Source of the DNA: Aestuariivivens insulae
GTDB lineage: Bacteria; Bacteroidota; Bacteroidia; Flavobacteriales; Flavobacteriaceae
Assembly (NCBI RefSeq): GCF_022662195.1
Contig: NZ_JAKMCS010000001.1
Span: 558,001-622,000 of the forward strand
Reading direction: 5' to 3'
DNA: 64,000 nt
A model generated the notes under the pieces. The model made no database searches. It worked only from the letters and a program-made list of their open reading frames with translations, and was not told where the DNA came from. Positions 54,677 to 63,796 of the stretch are shown here, piece by piece (position 1 is the first letter of the stretch; each line of letters starts with the position of its first letter). The position numbers were made by a program, and so were the translations under genes.

Positions 54677-54695
54677 TAAATAGAGTATATAGCTT

Positions 54696-55406
54696 ATGAA
54701 ACAATTAATACCCTTTAGGATTAAGAAATATTATTGGCGTTTTTTAAAATGGCGCCGTAAGCAAAAAAAGAGGCGCATTAAGTTTGATGGCAAATCCCCT
54801 AAAGAGGTTTTTACTTATATTTATAATACCAATTACTGGAGTGGACACCAAAGTATATCTGGTGGGGGGTCCGATTTGCACCATACCCAAGTGGTTATAG
54901 ATCAAATTAGTCGGTTGATTAAGGAGTTTAAGTTTTCTTCCATATTGGATGTTCCTTGTGGTGATTTTATTTGGATGCAACATGTTGATCTTTTAGGTTG
55001 TAATTACACTGGTGGAGATATAGTGGAGGCTTTAATTCAAGAAAATATTGAAAAATATAAGCATGATAAAAATATTCGGTTTCAGGTTATTGATTTGTTA
55101 AAGGATGATTTGCCAAAATCGGATATTTTGATAAATAGGGATGGTTTGGTGCATTTATCATTCGATGATATTTTTAAGGCATTAGGTAATATTAAAAATT
55201 CTGGTTGTAACTATTTGCTTTCCACAACGTTTCCAAACCATAAGGAAAATAAAGATATTGTTACTGGAGATTGGCGCCCCTTAAACCTTGAGGAAGCCCC
55301 CTTTTATTTTGGTTCTCCCCTAAAGTTGATTAAAGAGAAGTATCAGCATCCAGATTATCATGACAAATCTTTAGGGTTATGGAAAATTGAAGATATTAAG
55401 TTGTAA
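54696..55406 (+). CDS. SAM-dependent methyltransferase of the polysaccharide locus
   Basis: 236 residues. It begins with a very basic region (RIKKYYWRFLKWRRKQKKRR), then YNTNYWSGHQSISGGGSD. SAM motif I is ILDVPCGDFIWMQH and the next acidic motif NYTGGDIVEALI. It is a class I enzyme, probably a sugar O-methyltransferase, but the acceptor is not known. Confidence 0.8.
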   Translation: MKQLIPFRIKKYYWRFLKWRRKQKKRRIKFDGKSPKEVFTYIYNTNYWSGHQSISGGGSDLHHTQVVIDQISRLIKEFKFSSILDVPCGDFIWMQHVDLLGCNYTGGDIVEALIQENIEKYKHDKNIRFQVIDLLKDDLPKSDILINRDGLVHLSFDDIFKALGNIKNSGCNYLLSTTFPNHKENKDIVTGDWRPLNLEEAPFYFGSPLKLIKEKYQHPDYHDKSLGLWKIEDIKL

Positions 55407-55448
55407 ATAGATATTGTTTCGTAGTATAGTTCTAATTTTTAATGTTTT

Positions 55449-56588
55449 ATGATAAAAAAAATCAGTCTTTTTCATCCGTTTTCAGCACAAGCCATAGGGC
55501 TTAAAGAGATTGATTTGTATTACAATCATAGCAAGCCTCATGAGAATGCATTACGGTATTTGGATAAACTGGGGTATAATACAGGAATAAGTTATTTTTC
55601 TGGCAGACTTTTGCCCTATAGTAAAAATGTTGAGGGTGTAAAAAAGCGGTTTTTCCCTATAACAACTCCATTGTTTAAGAATAGGCATAAATGGCGTAAG
55701 CAGGGATCGTTAGTCCATTATTTATCTAATATAATTTCTCCTTCCGATTTGACCATTATCAATATGTCGGGTCATGGTAGTGTATATGTATTTAAACTCG
55801 CCAATTTATTGTTTAAAAAGGGTAAACCTTATATACCCATGATAGGCGGATTAAATATATCTACTAATGCGTCTGCTATTCGTTATTATCAACAGGCGCA
55901 ATGCCTTGTCGTCCATACAGAAGTTCAAAAAAAAAAAATAGAGGTACTTGATGAATTTAAGTATTTGGACATAAGGGTTATACCTTTGGGAGTAAATACA
56001 TCGTTGTTCAAACCTTTGGAGATTAAACCAAAGGGCTTAAGGCTTTTATATGTTGGGCGAATTTCAAGGTTAAAGCAAATAGAAAAGGCTATAGATGCCC
56101 TACACTATATTAAAAACGAAAGAGGAGTGGATTGCCATTTAACAATTATAGGGCCTAAAAGTGATGCGAGTTACTATCAAGAACTTATATATAGGGTTGA
56201 ATCAAATCATTTGAATGATCGTGTAACATTTTTGGGGTCCCTAAACCAGAAAGACTTGATTCCGTATTACCAAAATGCCAGTTTGCTATTGTTGCCGAGT
56301 AAGCATGAGTCTTTTGGGATGGTTATGATTGAGGCAATGGCTTGTGGAACTCCTGTTGTTGCCTTACAACATACAGGAGGGCCAGATGAGATTATTGAGA
56401 GTGGCGTCAATGGGTATTTATGTTTGCCAGAAGACTATAGTTATAAGGTTTTTGATGTTTTGACCTCAGACTCACTTGAAAAAACAGCAATGAATTCAAG
56501 AGAAAGTGTACTGAACCAATGGAGTCTTGATTATACTGCAGATTGTTTTAAAAGTCTTGTAGAAAGTGTATTTTTGAGAGACTCTTAA
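55449..56588 (+). CDS. GT4 family glycosyltransferase
   Basis: 379 residues. RLLYVGRISRLKQIEKAIDAL begins the sugar-nucleotide half and ESFGMVMIEAMACGTPVVAL carries the E-x7-E motif. The N-terminal half has ISLFHPFSAQAIGLKEID. Usual GT-B length. Confidence 0.92.
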   Translation: MIKKISLFHPFSAQAIGLKEIDLYYNHSKPHENALRYLDKLGYNTGISYFSGRLLPYSKNVEGVKKRFFPITTPLFKNRHKWRKQGSLVHYLSNIISPSDLTIINMSGHGSVYVFKLANLLFKKGKPYIPMIGGLNISTNASAIRYYQQAQCLVVHTEVQKKKIEVLDEFKYLDIRVIPLGVNTSLFKPLEIKPKGLRLLYVGRISRLKQIEKAIDALHYIKNERGVDCHLTIIGPKSDASYYQELIYRVESNHLNDRVTFLGSLNQKDLIPYYQNASLLLLPSKHESFGMVMIEAMACGTPVVALQHTGGPDEIIESGVNGYLCLPEDYSYKVFDVLTSDSLEKTAMNSRESVLNQWSLDYTADCFKSLVESVFLRDS

Positions 56589-56604
56589 AACCAATGATGG
56601 CCTT

Positions 56605-57636
56605 TTGAATACTTTTTTTATCCAACATCGTTCGCCACACCACGCCAAGAATTCTGGATACGATAGGTTGTTGGATTATTATCCTAATGCCAAAAGCCTA
56701 TTGGGGCAGTCTAGAACACCCTATCAATTGGCAAAATTAGTTTCTGGTTTGGTAAATCAAAAGGCAGGCGTATATAATTCCGATAGTCTAAAAAAGGATA
56801 TTGAATTATTCAATCGCTTACGAAAGCAAAACAACACTCCTGCTATAGTCCATTATTTAAATGCCGAAAGAGATATAAGGTTTGTGGTAAAACACAAAAG
56901 CTTATTTAAAAATGTTCGATTTTGTGCTACGTTTCATAAGCCACCCAGTGTGTTGGCCTGGCGTATAAGCAATCCGAAATATGTTAAGTGCTTGGACGGG
57001 GCCGTTGCTGTAGGGGAAAATCAGCTAGACTATATACAGGAGCATTTTAAAATTAAACAGGTGGCTTATATTCCGCATGGGGTAGATACCCAATTTTTTT
57101 ATCCAGATGTGACCCAACGGCAACCTAATAGATTACTTTTTGTAGGGCAGCATTTGCGCGACTTTGACGCTTTGAATTATTGTGTGCCACGTATTGCAGA
57201 AAAAAATAAGGGGTTGAGTGTTTATGTCATTGTCCATCCTGCTTATAAAACAAAGGTGGCATATCATAAAAGCATAACGGTTTTAAGTGGCTTAAGTGAT
57301 ATTGCATTACGACAGGCCTATCAAGAGGCTGGCTTATTGTTTTTGCCTATGCTGGATAGCACTGCTTGTAATTCTATTTTAGAATCTATGGCTTGTGGGC
57401 TACCTATTGTTACTAGCGATGTAGGAGGGAATGCAAAATACCTGGAGGGCACGAACAGTATTTTGGTGCCCAAGGCAGATTATCATCAGTTTATTGATGC
57501 TACTGTAACGCTTTTAGGTGATGCTGAAAAGATTGATGAACTAGCTGTTTTAGCGAGACAAAAGGCTTTGTCTTACGACTGGAAGGTTGTTAGTAAGCAG
57601 ATATTGGATTTTCATAGTTCCTTAACCTTAAGGTAA
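56605..57636 (+). CDS. GT4 family glycosyltransferase (TTG start)
   Basis: 343 residues. The first in-frame ATG is well inside, while TTG 56605 gives a sensible start (MNTFFIQHRSPHHAKNSGYD). The two ATGs just upstream (56594 and 56597) hit a stop or are out of frame. LLFVGQHLRDFDALNY and STACNSILESMACGLPIV mark the GT-B donor half. The next 419 bp contain only repeats. Confidence 0.85.
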   Translation: MNTFFIQHRSPHHAKNSGYDRLLDYYPNAKSLLGQSRTPYQLAKLVSGLVNQKAGVYNSDSLKKDIELFNRLRKQNNTPAIVHYLNAERDIRFVVKHKSLFKNVRFCATFHKPPSVLAWRISNPKYVKCLDGAVAVGENQLDYIQEHFKIKQVAYIPHGVDTQFFYPDVTQRQPNRLLFVGQHLRDFDALNYCVPRIAEKNKGLSVYVIVHPAYKTKVAYHKSITVLSGLSDIALRQAYQEAGLLFLPMLDSTACNSILESMACGLPIVTSDVGGNAKYLEGTNSILVPKADYHQFIDATVTLLGDAEKIDELAVLARQKALSYDWKVVSKQILDFHSSLTLR

Positions 57637-58055
57637 GGAGCTGTACTTATTTAACGTGAATAATGTTTAATAATGTCTCTTCGAGTGAAATTCTGGAAGA
57701 ATTTAGTATCGAGAAGTACTTTTAGCGGGAAATTTATTTGCCTGCCTGTTGGCAGACTGGTTTTCGATACATGCCGACAGTAAACGTTGGCACACTCAAA
57801 CAGACATAAATTCCTTGTCCATTATTTACGTTATTTAAGTCTTGTATAGCAGCAATAGTAATTTCTCTATTGAACAAAGGGACTTTACTTTGGGAACTTA
57901 TATAACCTTATTGACAATCGCAATTTGGCAACATTAAGTTTTTGAATTTTGTATATGGTGTTTTCCTTTTGTAGGTTTGTTCGAAACTATTTAGGAAAAT
58001 TTGAATAGGATAATTAATTAGCAATTGATACATCGCAAAAAAGATTGAGTTTATT
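57637..58055. repeat. 419-bp gap with diverged relatives of the 36-kb element
   Basis: cttcgagtgaaattctgg ... agtatcgagaag (about 57677-57714) is like the right half of the element at 36479-36578. ttttcgatacatgccgac ... cacactcaaa (about 57761-57800) is like the left half, with the hairpin altered to gccgac/gttggc. Between them lies gcctgcctgttggcag. The order of the halves is reversed relative to the 36-kb copies. No gene is seen from 57801 to 58055. Confidence 0.6.
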
Positions 58056-58937
58056 ATGATGCATGCCATTTTAATCACTGCCTATAAAAACCTAGATCAA
58101 CTAGAGCAGTTGGTGGACTTTTTTGAAGACAGTTCTTTTCGTGTTTATATACATCTCGATAAGAAAGGACGTTATGATAAGGCTGTATTGGAGCGTATAA
58201 AAGCTAAAAGGCAAGTGCACATGTTGGTCCAAAAGTATCGGGTTAATTGGGGTGGTGTCAAACATTTAAAAGCCTGTCTTTTTTTGGCCCAAGAAGCCTT
58301 AGCGATAGAATCTTTATCTTATTTTCATCTTATTACGGGACAAGACTTGCCTATTGTATCGAAGGCTGATTTTTTGGCTTTTTTTAGCAATCAACCAGAA
58401 GGCCAAAAAAAGGACTATATAATGTATGCTCCCTTGCCAAACCCAAAATGGCATTATCGAGGGGGGGTGGATCGTTTAAAGTATTATCATTTTTATGATT
58501 TATTGGATGCCAAAAGACATAAACGGTTTATTAGAAAATTAGTTAGGCTGCAAAAAAAGATTGGGCTGGAGCGTTCTTTTTCAAAAATGTTTCCTGCAAT
58601 GTATGGAGGGTCAACTTACTGGTCGTTAACCAGGGAATCCTTATCCTATGTGGTTAATTACACTCTGCAGCATCCAAGGTTTTTAAAGCGGTTTAATTAT
58701 AGCTTTTGTGCCGAAGAAATATATTTCCAAACGCTATTATGTAACTCGCCTTTAAAACATAATATGGTAGATACTAATTTACGTTATATCGACTGGAGCA
58801 AAGGCCGGGGGAGTACTCCAGTAGTATTGGATATGCGCGATTATGATAAATTGAAGCAAAGCTCCTGTTTGTTTGCCAGAAAGTTTGATGATGTATCCCG
58901 TGATTTAATTTTAAAGATTAAAGACAGTCTTTGGTGA
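58056..58937 (+). CDS. GT14-type beta-1,6-N-acetylglucosaminyltransferase-like (core-2/I-branching family)
   Basis: 293 residues. AILITAYKNLDQLEQLVDFF, then FHLITGQDLPIVSKADF, MYGGSTYWSLTRESLSYVV and FCAEEIYFQTLL, is the pattern of the core-2/I-branching enzyme family as found in bacterial polysaccharide loci. It likely adds a branching GlcNAc or xylose. It follows a repeat-filled gap, so a local promoter is possible. Confidence 0.88.
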   Translation: MMHAILITAYKNLDQLEQLVDFFEDSSFRVYIHLDKKGRYDKAVLERIKAKRQVHMLVQKYRVNWGGVKHLKACLFLAQEALAIESLSYFHLITGQDLPIVSKADFLAFFSNQPEGQKKDYIMYAPLPNPKWHYRGGVDRLKYYHFYDLLDAKRHKRFIRKLVRLQKKIGLERSFSKMFPAMYGGSTYWSLTRESLSYVVNYTLQHPRFLKRFNYSFCAEEIYFQTLLCNSPLKHNMVDTNLRYIDWSKGRGSTPVVLDMRDYDKLKQSSCLFARKFDDVSRDLILKIKDSLW

Positions 58938-59022
58938 GGTGAAATGGATGTTTTTTTATTGGTTTTAATTTAAGGGGATCGTTTAAGACCTAGATATAAA
59001 TCCTTATATTCGAAACGAATTT

Positions 59023-60417
59023 ATGTCCATTCAGCTATCCATATTGCCTACCAATCATTTTTATGCCAAAACGCAAGCTCCTAACGAGTTGTTTTTGGAA
59101 GCCATTTGTATATATGTTGCTACGGGATTTTTTATGGACGATGATACGTTTTGGAAGGATCGCGTTTGTTTGTTGCCCGCCCATACCCACGAAGTTGATG
59201 CTTTAGGTTACCTTATTTCCAGTACGCCCAATTTTAATTGGTACCATGAACCAGAACATAGACCTTTTGAGGTGGTTTTAGAGGAGTATGTGGCCTTGTT
59301 AACCCAAATAGTAAAAGAACAAGTGGGAAATGACCAGGTTATTTTACCCTTGTCGGGAGGTTTGGACAGTAGGAGCTTGGCTGCGGTCTTGCAACTGTTG
59401 GATAATCCTGTACAGGCCTTTAGTTATGAGTTTGAGGGTGGATATCACGAAACCAAAATAGCCAGACGAATAGCTCAGGGATGTGGCTTTCAATTTGATG
59501 CCTTTAGGATAGGTAAAGGGTATTTGTGGGATTGTATAGCGGATTTGGCACAGATTAATGGTTGTTACTCTGAATTTACCCATCCCAGACAAATGGCCGT
59601 TTTAGCACAAATGAAACAGATGCAAGGCGTATTTTGCTTAGGACATTGGGGCGATGTATTGTTTGATAGAGGCGTGCCAGAAGGGACTATGGACAACGAT
59701 TTGGTGGCTTTGCTATTAAAAAAAATGGTTAAGCCCGGGGGGATGGCCTTAGCGGAAAAGCTTTGGGAGGTTTGGGGGCTGGAAGGCCAATTTAGGGATT
59801 ACCTTGTGTCGCGAATAGAAACCGCTTTGGCCAAGATTGCTATTGAAAATGCAAGTGCTAAGGTTCGTGCTTTTAAGACCAGTCAATGGGCACATCGTTG
59901 GACCACTACCAATCTGTCTGTTTTTGCTGCGGCACATCCAATTCGATTGCCTTATTATGATGATAGGATGAGCGATTTTATTTGTAGGGTACCCGAAGCC
60001 TATTTGGCCGATAGACGGTTACAGATAGCCCATATACAAAAAGACAAAACTCTTGCCGGCCATACCTGGCAAGCGCAACGGCCTTTTAACCTTAATAATT
60101 ACCAATACAATAAAGTGCCATATAATTTGCCGTATAGGGTTTTGAATAAGTCGAAACGCTTATTGAAGGGGTGGTTTGGACAGCCTTATGTGCAACGAAA
60201 TTTTGAGTTGCAGTTTTTAGGGGCAGACAATGATGTACAACTGAAGCAGTATCTTTTTGACCCTTCGCTTTATGGGCTTATCCCTCAATCTATTATAGAT
60301 GATTTTTATGCTAAATTTACAAAAGACGATTATGTGCATTATTCCCATCCCATTAGCATGTTGCTTACCTTGTCTTTGTTTAATAAGGAGGTTAACCAAG
60401 CTGTAAACAGGAACTAG
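59023..60417 (+). CDS. Asparagine-synthetase-like protein lacking the glutaminase domain
   Basis: 464 residues. The pyrophosphatase loop SGGLDS is at residues 111-116 (ILPLSGGLDSRSLAAVLQ), with SYEFEGGYHETKIAR and RLPYYDDRMSDFIC further on, as in the AsnB synthetase half. The first 100 residues are short and have no N-terminal Cys2, so it cannot hydrolyse glutamine itself. Such proteins in surface-glycan loci may amidate a uronic acid or an amino-acid decoration. Substrate unknown. Confidence 0.85.
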   Translation: MSIQLSILPTNHFYAKTQAPNELFLEAICIYVATGFFMDDDTFWKDRVCLLPAHTHEVDALGYLISSTPNFNWYHEPEHRPFEVVLEEYVALLTQIVKEQVGNDQVILPLSGGLDSRSLAAVLQLLDNPVQAFSYEFEGGYHETKIARRIAQGCGFQFDAFRIGKGYLWDCIADLAQINGCYSEFTHPRQMAVLAQMKQMQGVFCLGHWGDVLFDRGVPEGTMDNDLVALLLKKMVKPGGMALAEKLWEVWGLEGQFRDYLVSRIETALAKIAIENASAKVRAFKTSQWAHRWTTTNLSVFAAAHPIRLPYYDDRMSDFICRVPEAYLADRRLQIAHIQKDKTLAGHTWQAQRPFNLNNYQYNKVPYNLPYRVLNKSKRLLKGWFGQPYVQRNFELQFLGADNDVQLKQYLFDPSLYGLIPQSIIDDFYAKFTKDDYVHYSHPISMLLTLSLFNKEVNQAVNRN

Positions 60418-61122
60418 ATGAAACGAGCCGATTTTTTAAATTATTTAAAATTAAAGTACTCTGTCTATTGCTTAAGGAAGTCTTTTGCCTTTAATGATAT
60501 AGATGCTATATACCAGTTTACCAAAGATTATAGGGGCAAAGGGTATTATGAAAGGATAGCCATGCACCAATACCCTGAAGAGTTTAAGGCTTTTGCTAAC
60601 TATGTTTCGAAAATACGTCCCAAAGTGGTGGTTGAGATTGGGACTAAGAGAGGTGGTAGTTTTTATGTGTGGGCTCGTTATTTTAAGCCCCAGCATTTAA
60701 TTTCTATTGACTTGCCAGGAGGTATTCACGGCGGGGGCTATCCCAAACAGAAAGCCTGTTTTTTTAAATCGTTTTTATCAGATTTACCTACAAGTAAAGT
60801 GTCGCTTATCCAAGCCAATTCGCATTCTCCAGCTACTCTAGAGCATTTAAAACATTTGTTAAATGGGGCTGCTATAGACTTTTTGTTTATTGATGGTGAC
60901 CATAGGTATGAAGGTGTTAGACAAGATTTTGAAATGTACAGCCCTTTGGTTAGAAAAGGAGGTTATGTAGGGTTTCATGATATTATAGCTTCAGACTATC
61001 ATCATCAAATGGATTGTTATGTGGATAAGTTATGGGAAGAATTAAAAGGGACATTTCCCTATAAGGAATTTATAACAGACGCATCGCAACATAAATACGG
61101 ATTGGGAGTGGTTGAGATTTAA
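60418..61122 (+). CDS. CmcI/Methyltransf_24-like methyltransferase
   Basis: 234 residues, starting directly after the previous stop codon. VVVEIGTKRGGSFYVWAR is motif I, LISIDLPGG motif II, and FLFIDGDHRYEGVRQDFEMY with YVGFHDI is the metal-binding signature of CmcI-like/rhamnosyl O-methyltransferases. A sugar O-methyltransferase role is likely. Confidence 0.85.
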   Translation: MKRADFLNYLKLKYSVYCLRKSFAFNDIDAIYQFTKDYRGKGYYERIAMHQYPEEFKAFANYVSKIRPKVVVEIGTKRGGSFYVWARYFKPQHLISIDLPGGIHGGGYPKQKACFFKSFLSDLPTSKVSLIQANSHSPATLEHLKHLLNGAAIDFLFIDGDHRYEGVRQDFEMYSPLVRKGGYVGFHDIIASDYHHQMDCYVDKLWEELKGTFPYKEFITDASQHKYGLGVVEI

Positions 61123-61128
61123 ATTTGT

Positions 61129-62121
61129 ATGAAATTATCTATTATTATACCTGTTTACAATAACAGCAAGTTTATTGATCAATCCTATCGTATGGTTATA
61201 CAACAGGAGCTGGATGATTTTGAGATTATTTATGTTGATAATAATTCGGTAGATCAATCGGTAAGCTTAATAGAACAGATATGCCTTAAGGATAGTAGGG
61301 TACAGCTTTACCATCAAAGAAAGCAAGGGGCAGGGGCGTCAAGAAATTTGGGGATATCTAAAGCGAATGGAGAGCATGTCTATTTGTTCGATGTGGATGA
61401 CGAGATTTATCCAGGAGTATTAAAGCGTATGATTAAAATTTTGGATACCACACCAGAAGTTGATGCTGTGTTTGGCAAAATGGTTAAGTCCCATAAGGGT
61501 ATAGCAAACACAAAAAAGCCTACTGATGAAACTTTGGAAGTGATTGTTAAAAATCCACCTGATTTGGGGATAAGGTGGTTTGGAGATTTGAGAACTGTTG
61601 TTGGACCACCTGCGTTTTTATATAGGAAAGCCGTTTTTAAAAAGATTGGCTTCTATAATGAGGCTTTAAGGTTGGGAGAAGACACGGCTTTTGATATAAG
61701 ATTGGGGATGTTGTGTAAGGTTGCAGCGTATGATGCTTATGTTTATTTGTATCGGAAACATAATTTATCAACTACCCAAAAGGCAAAAAAGCAAGAATCA
61801 ATGATTTTTCACACTTGGAAACGCCTTGTGTTGGAGCATTTGCCTTTTTATGTGAAGTATGAACCTCTTTTAGCTTATAAGCGTATTTTATTTCATGGGA
61901 TTTTTAGTGCTATGGGGAAGCTTATTTTTTATACCAAAGGACTGCATAAGCGAGTGGGTTTAGTAAAACAGATACATCAGGATATAGTTCCTATAAGACT
62001 TCCGTTTTATATTACTTTATATTTGTGGTTGTTGGTGCTATTGCCTATCAAAATATTATTAAAGGTTTACGTATATTGGATAGCCAAACCTTATGTGGCG
62101 CGTAAACTCAGTTATTTATAA
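61129..62121 (+). CDS. GT2 family glycosyltransferase with C-terminal membrane helices
   Basis: 330 residues. LSIIIPVYNNSKFIDQSYRM, YVDNNSVDQSVS and YLFDVDDEIYPG are the N-terminal motifs. Residues about 288-316 are hydrophobic (LPFYITLYLWLLVLLPIKIL), so it is probably membrane-bound. It starts 6 bp after the previous gene. Confidence 0.9.
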   Translation: MKLSIIIPVYNNSKFIDQSYRMVIQQELDDFEIIYVDNNSVDQSVSLIEQICLKDSRVQLYHQRKQGAGASRNLGISKANGEHVYLFDVDDEIYPGVLKRMIKILDTTPEVDAVFGKMVKSHKGIANTKKPTDETLEVIVKNPPDLGIRWFGDLRTVVGPPAFLYRKAVFKKIGFYNEALRLGEDTAFDIRLGMLCKVAAYDAYVYLYRKHNLSTTQKAKKQESMIFHTWKRLVLEHLPFYVKYEPLLAYKRILFHGIFSAMGKLIFYTKGLHKRVGLVKQIHQDIVPIRLPFYITLYLWLLVLLPIKILLKVYVYWIAKPYVARKLSYL

Positions 62122-62127
62122 CATGTT

Positions 62128-62706
62128 ATGATACATTTAGTTAAGCATATAATTAGGAAACTTTTGTTATATAGGATGTTTAAACGCTATGTTGTATCTC
62201 ATAAACTCATACAGGAGGATATAGCAACAACTATTAGCACAAGGGGATGTGTGGTTACTCCGCCTACTTTACAAAAACACTTTTTTCATTTAATGTTATA
62301 TTATCCTGAATACGCCATGATTTTTTTCTGGCGTATTAGAAAGCGACCCTGGTATTATGGTTGGTTCGCTAAGGATTTTCATTGCAAGATTTTTAAAAGT
62401 ACTAAAATTGAAGGTGGGCTGATGTGTTATCACCCATATGCTACAGTTATTAATGCAAAATCCATTGGTAAAAACTTTCAGTTTAGAAATGGATTAACAG
62501 TTGGAAACAAGAACAATGATAATACCCAATTGCCAACTATAGGGAATCATGTGACGGTAGGGGCACAAGTGGCTATTATTGGAGCTATCACCATAGGCGA
62601 TCATGTGGAGATAGGCGCTGGTTCGGTAGTGGTGAAAGATGTGCCCTCCCATTGTGTTGTTGCAGGTAATCCAGCTGTGGTTTTGAAAACATTGCCTAAT
62701 GGATAA
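62128..62706 (+). CDS. Left-handed beta-helix acyltransferase (serine-acetyltransferase-like)
   Basis: 192 residues. C-terminal hexapeptide repeats: AKSIGKNFQFRNGLTVGN, TIGNHVTVGAQVAIIGAITI and GDHVEIGAGSVVVKDVPS, ending in AGNPAVVLK. The N-terminal half is helical and carries WYYGWFAKDFH. It probably adds an acetyl group to a sugar hydroxyl or amine. It overlaps the next gene by 8 bp. Confidence 0.85.
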   Translation: MIHLVKHIIRKLLLYRMFKRYVVSHKLIQEDIATTISTRGCVVTPPTLQKHFFHLMLYYPEYAMIFFWRIRKRPWYYGWFAKDFHCKIFKSTKIEGGLMCYHPYATVINAKSIGKNFQFRNGLTVGNKNNDNTQLPTIGNHVTVGAQVAIIGAITIGDHVEIGAGSVVVKDVPSHCVVAGNPAVVLKTLPNG

Positions 62707-63790
62707 GCGCATTAAAATTTTATTCACCATATCCAATTTTAATACCGCAGGTAGTGGTAAGGTGGTTTACGATTTAATTAAAGGGTTAAACCAATCCCAG
62801 TTTGATATAGAAATAGCTTGTGGCCATGATCAAGGCGAATTCTTTAAAACCGTAGCACAACTAGGTGTTCCTATTCATGTTTTTTCTACAAAGACAGTTT
62901 ATAGGCCTTATTTTACACTGTTCTTTAGGATTCTTAAAATCTCTAAGTTTTATAACAAGCACCAATATGATTTGGTGCATTCCTGGCAGTGGAGTAGTGA
63001 TTGGACAGAAGCTTTGGCCGCAAAACTGGCTGGTGTAAAGTGGCTGTATACCAAAAAGGCTATGGGGTTTAAGAGCAGGCATTGGAAATTTAAAAGCTAT
63101 TTAGCAGATTTTATCATTACCATTAATGATGAGATGCGCGATTATTTTCCTGAAAAAAAGAATCAAAGGTTGATCCCTTTAGGTTTGGACACCAATTATT
63201 ATCGGCCTTTGGGGACTAAAAATACGCCTGTACAGCCTTCAACTTTAAACCTAGTGATGGTCGCCAATTTAGTGCCTGTTAAGGGACTAGAGACTTTAAT
63301 ACGCGCTTTGGTGCTTTTGCCGATAAAAGAGTTTAGATTACAGGTTGTTGGGAAGTGCGACAATGCTTATGGAAAAGCCATGCAGCAATTGGTGCAAGAC
63401 CTAGGTTTGGAAAAGCAAATTAGTTTTGTGGGAACCCAATTGGACGTAAGGCCTTATTTGGAAACAGCTGATATTTTTGTGATCCCAACCCTAGATGAAG
63501 GCCGTAAAGAAGGAATGCCTATGGCCTTGGTGGAGGCGATGAGTATGGGCATACCTGTTTTGGGTTCGAATATTACAGGTATTAAGTTTGTATTGAAAGA
63601 CTTTAATAGCTTGCTTTTTGAGCCTAACAACCCCCAGTCTCTTGCAGACAAATTGTTTACCTTTACCCAAATGAGCTTAACCGAACGTGAAGTGCTTGGG
63701 AAAGCCTTAAGGGATTATTGTAAAACGCATTTTTCGTTAGAAACCTTTGTGGCCGCCCATGAACAATTGTATAAAGAACTATTAGCCTGA
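62699..63790 (+). CDS. GT4 family glycosyltransferase
   Basis: 363 residues. KILFTISNFNTAGSGKVVYDL begins the acceptor half and EGRKEGMPMALVEAMSMGIPVL has the E-x7-E motif. The C-terminus overlaps nothing. It starts inside the last codons of the acyltransferase gene, so the two are translationally coupled. Confidence 0.92.
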   Translation: MDKRIKILFTISNFNTAGSGKVVYDLIKGLNQSQFDIEIACGHDQGEFFKTVAQLGVPIHVFSTKTVYRPYFTLFFRILKISKFYNKHQYDLVHSWQWSSDWTEALAAKLAGVKWLYTKKAMGFKSRHWKFKSYLADFIITINDEMRDYFPEKKNQRLIPLGLDTNYYRPLGTKNTPVQPSTLNLVMVANLVPVKGLETLIRALVLLPIKEFRLQVVGKCDNAYGKAMQQLVQDLGLEKQISFVGTQLDVRPYLETADIFVIPTLDEGRKEGMPMALVEAMSMGIPVLGSNITGIKFVLKDFNSLLFEPNNPQSLADKLFTFTQMSLTEREVLGKALRDYCKTHFSLETFVAAHEQLYKELLA

Positions 63791-63796
63791 TATTGC

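Noticed and set aside
59749-59937. Minus-strand frames inside the AsnB-like gene
   Set aside because: These are antisense shadows without domain features.
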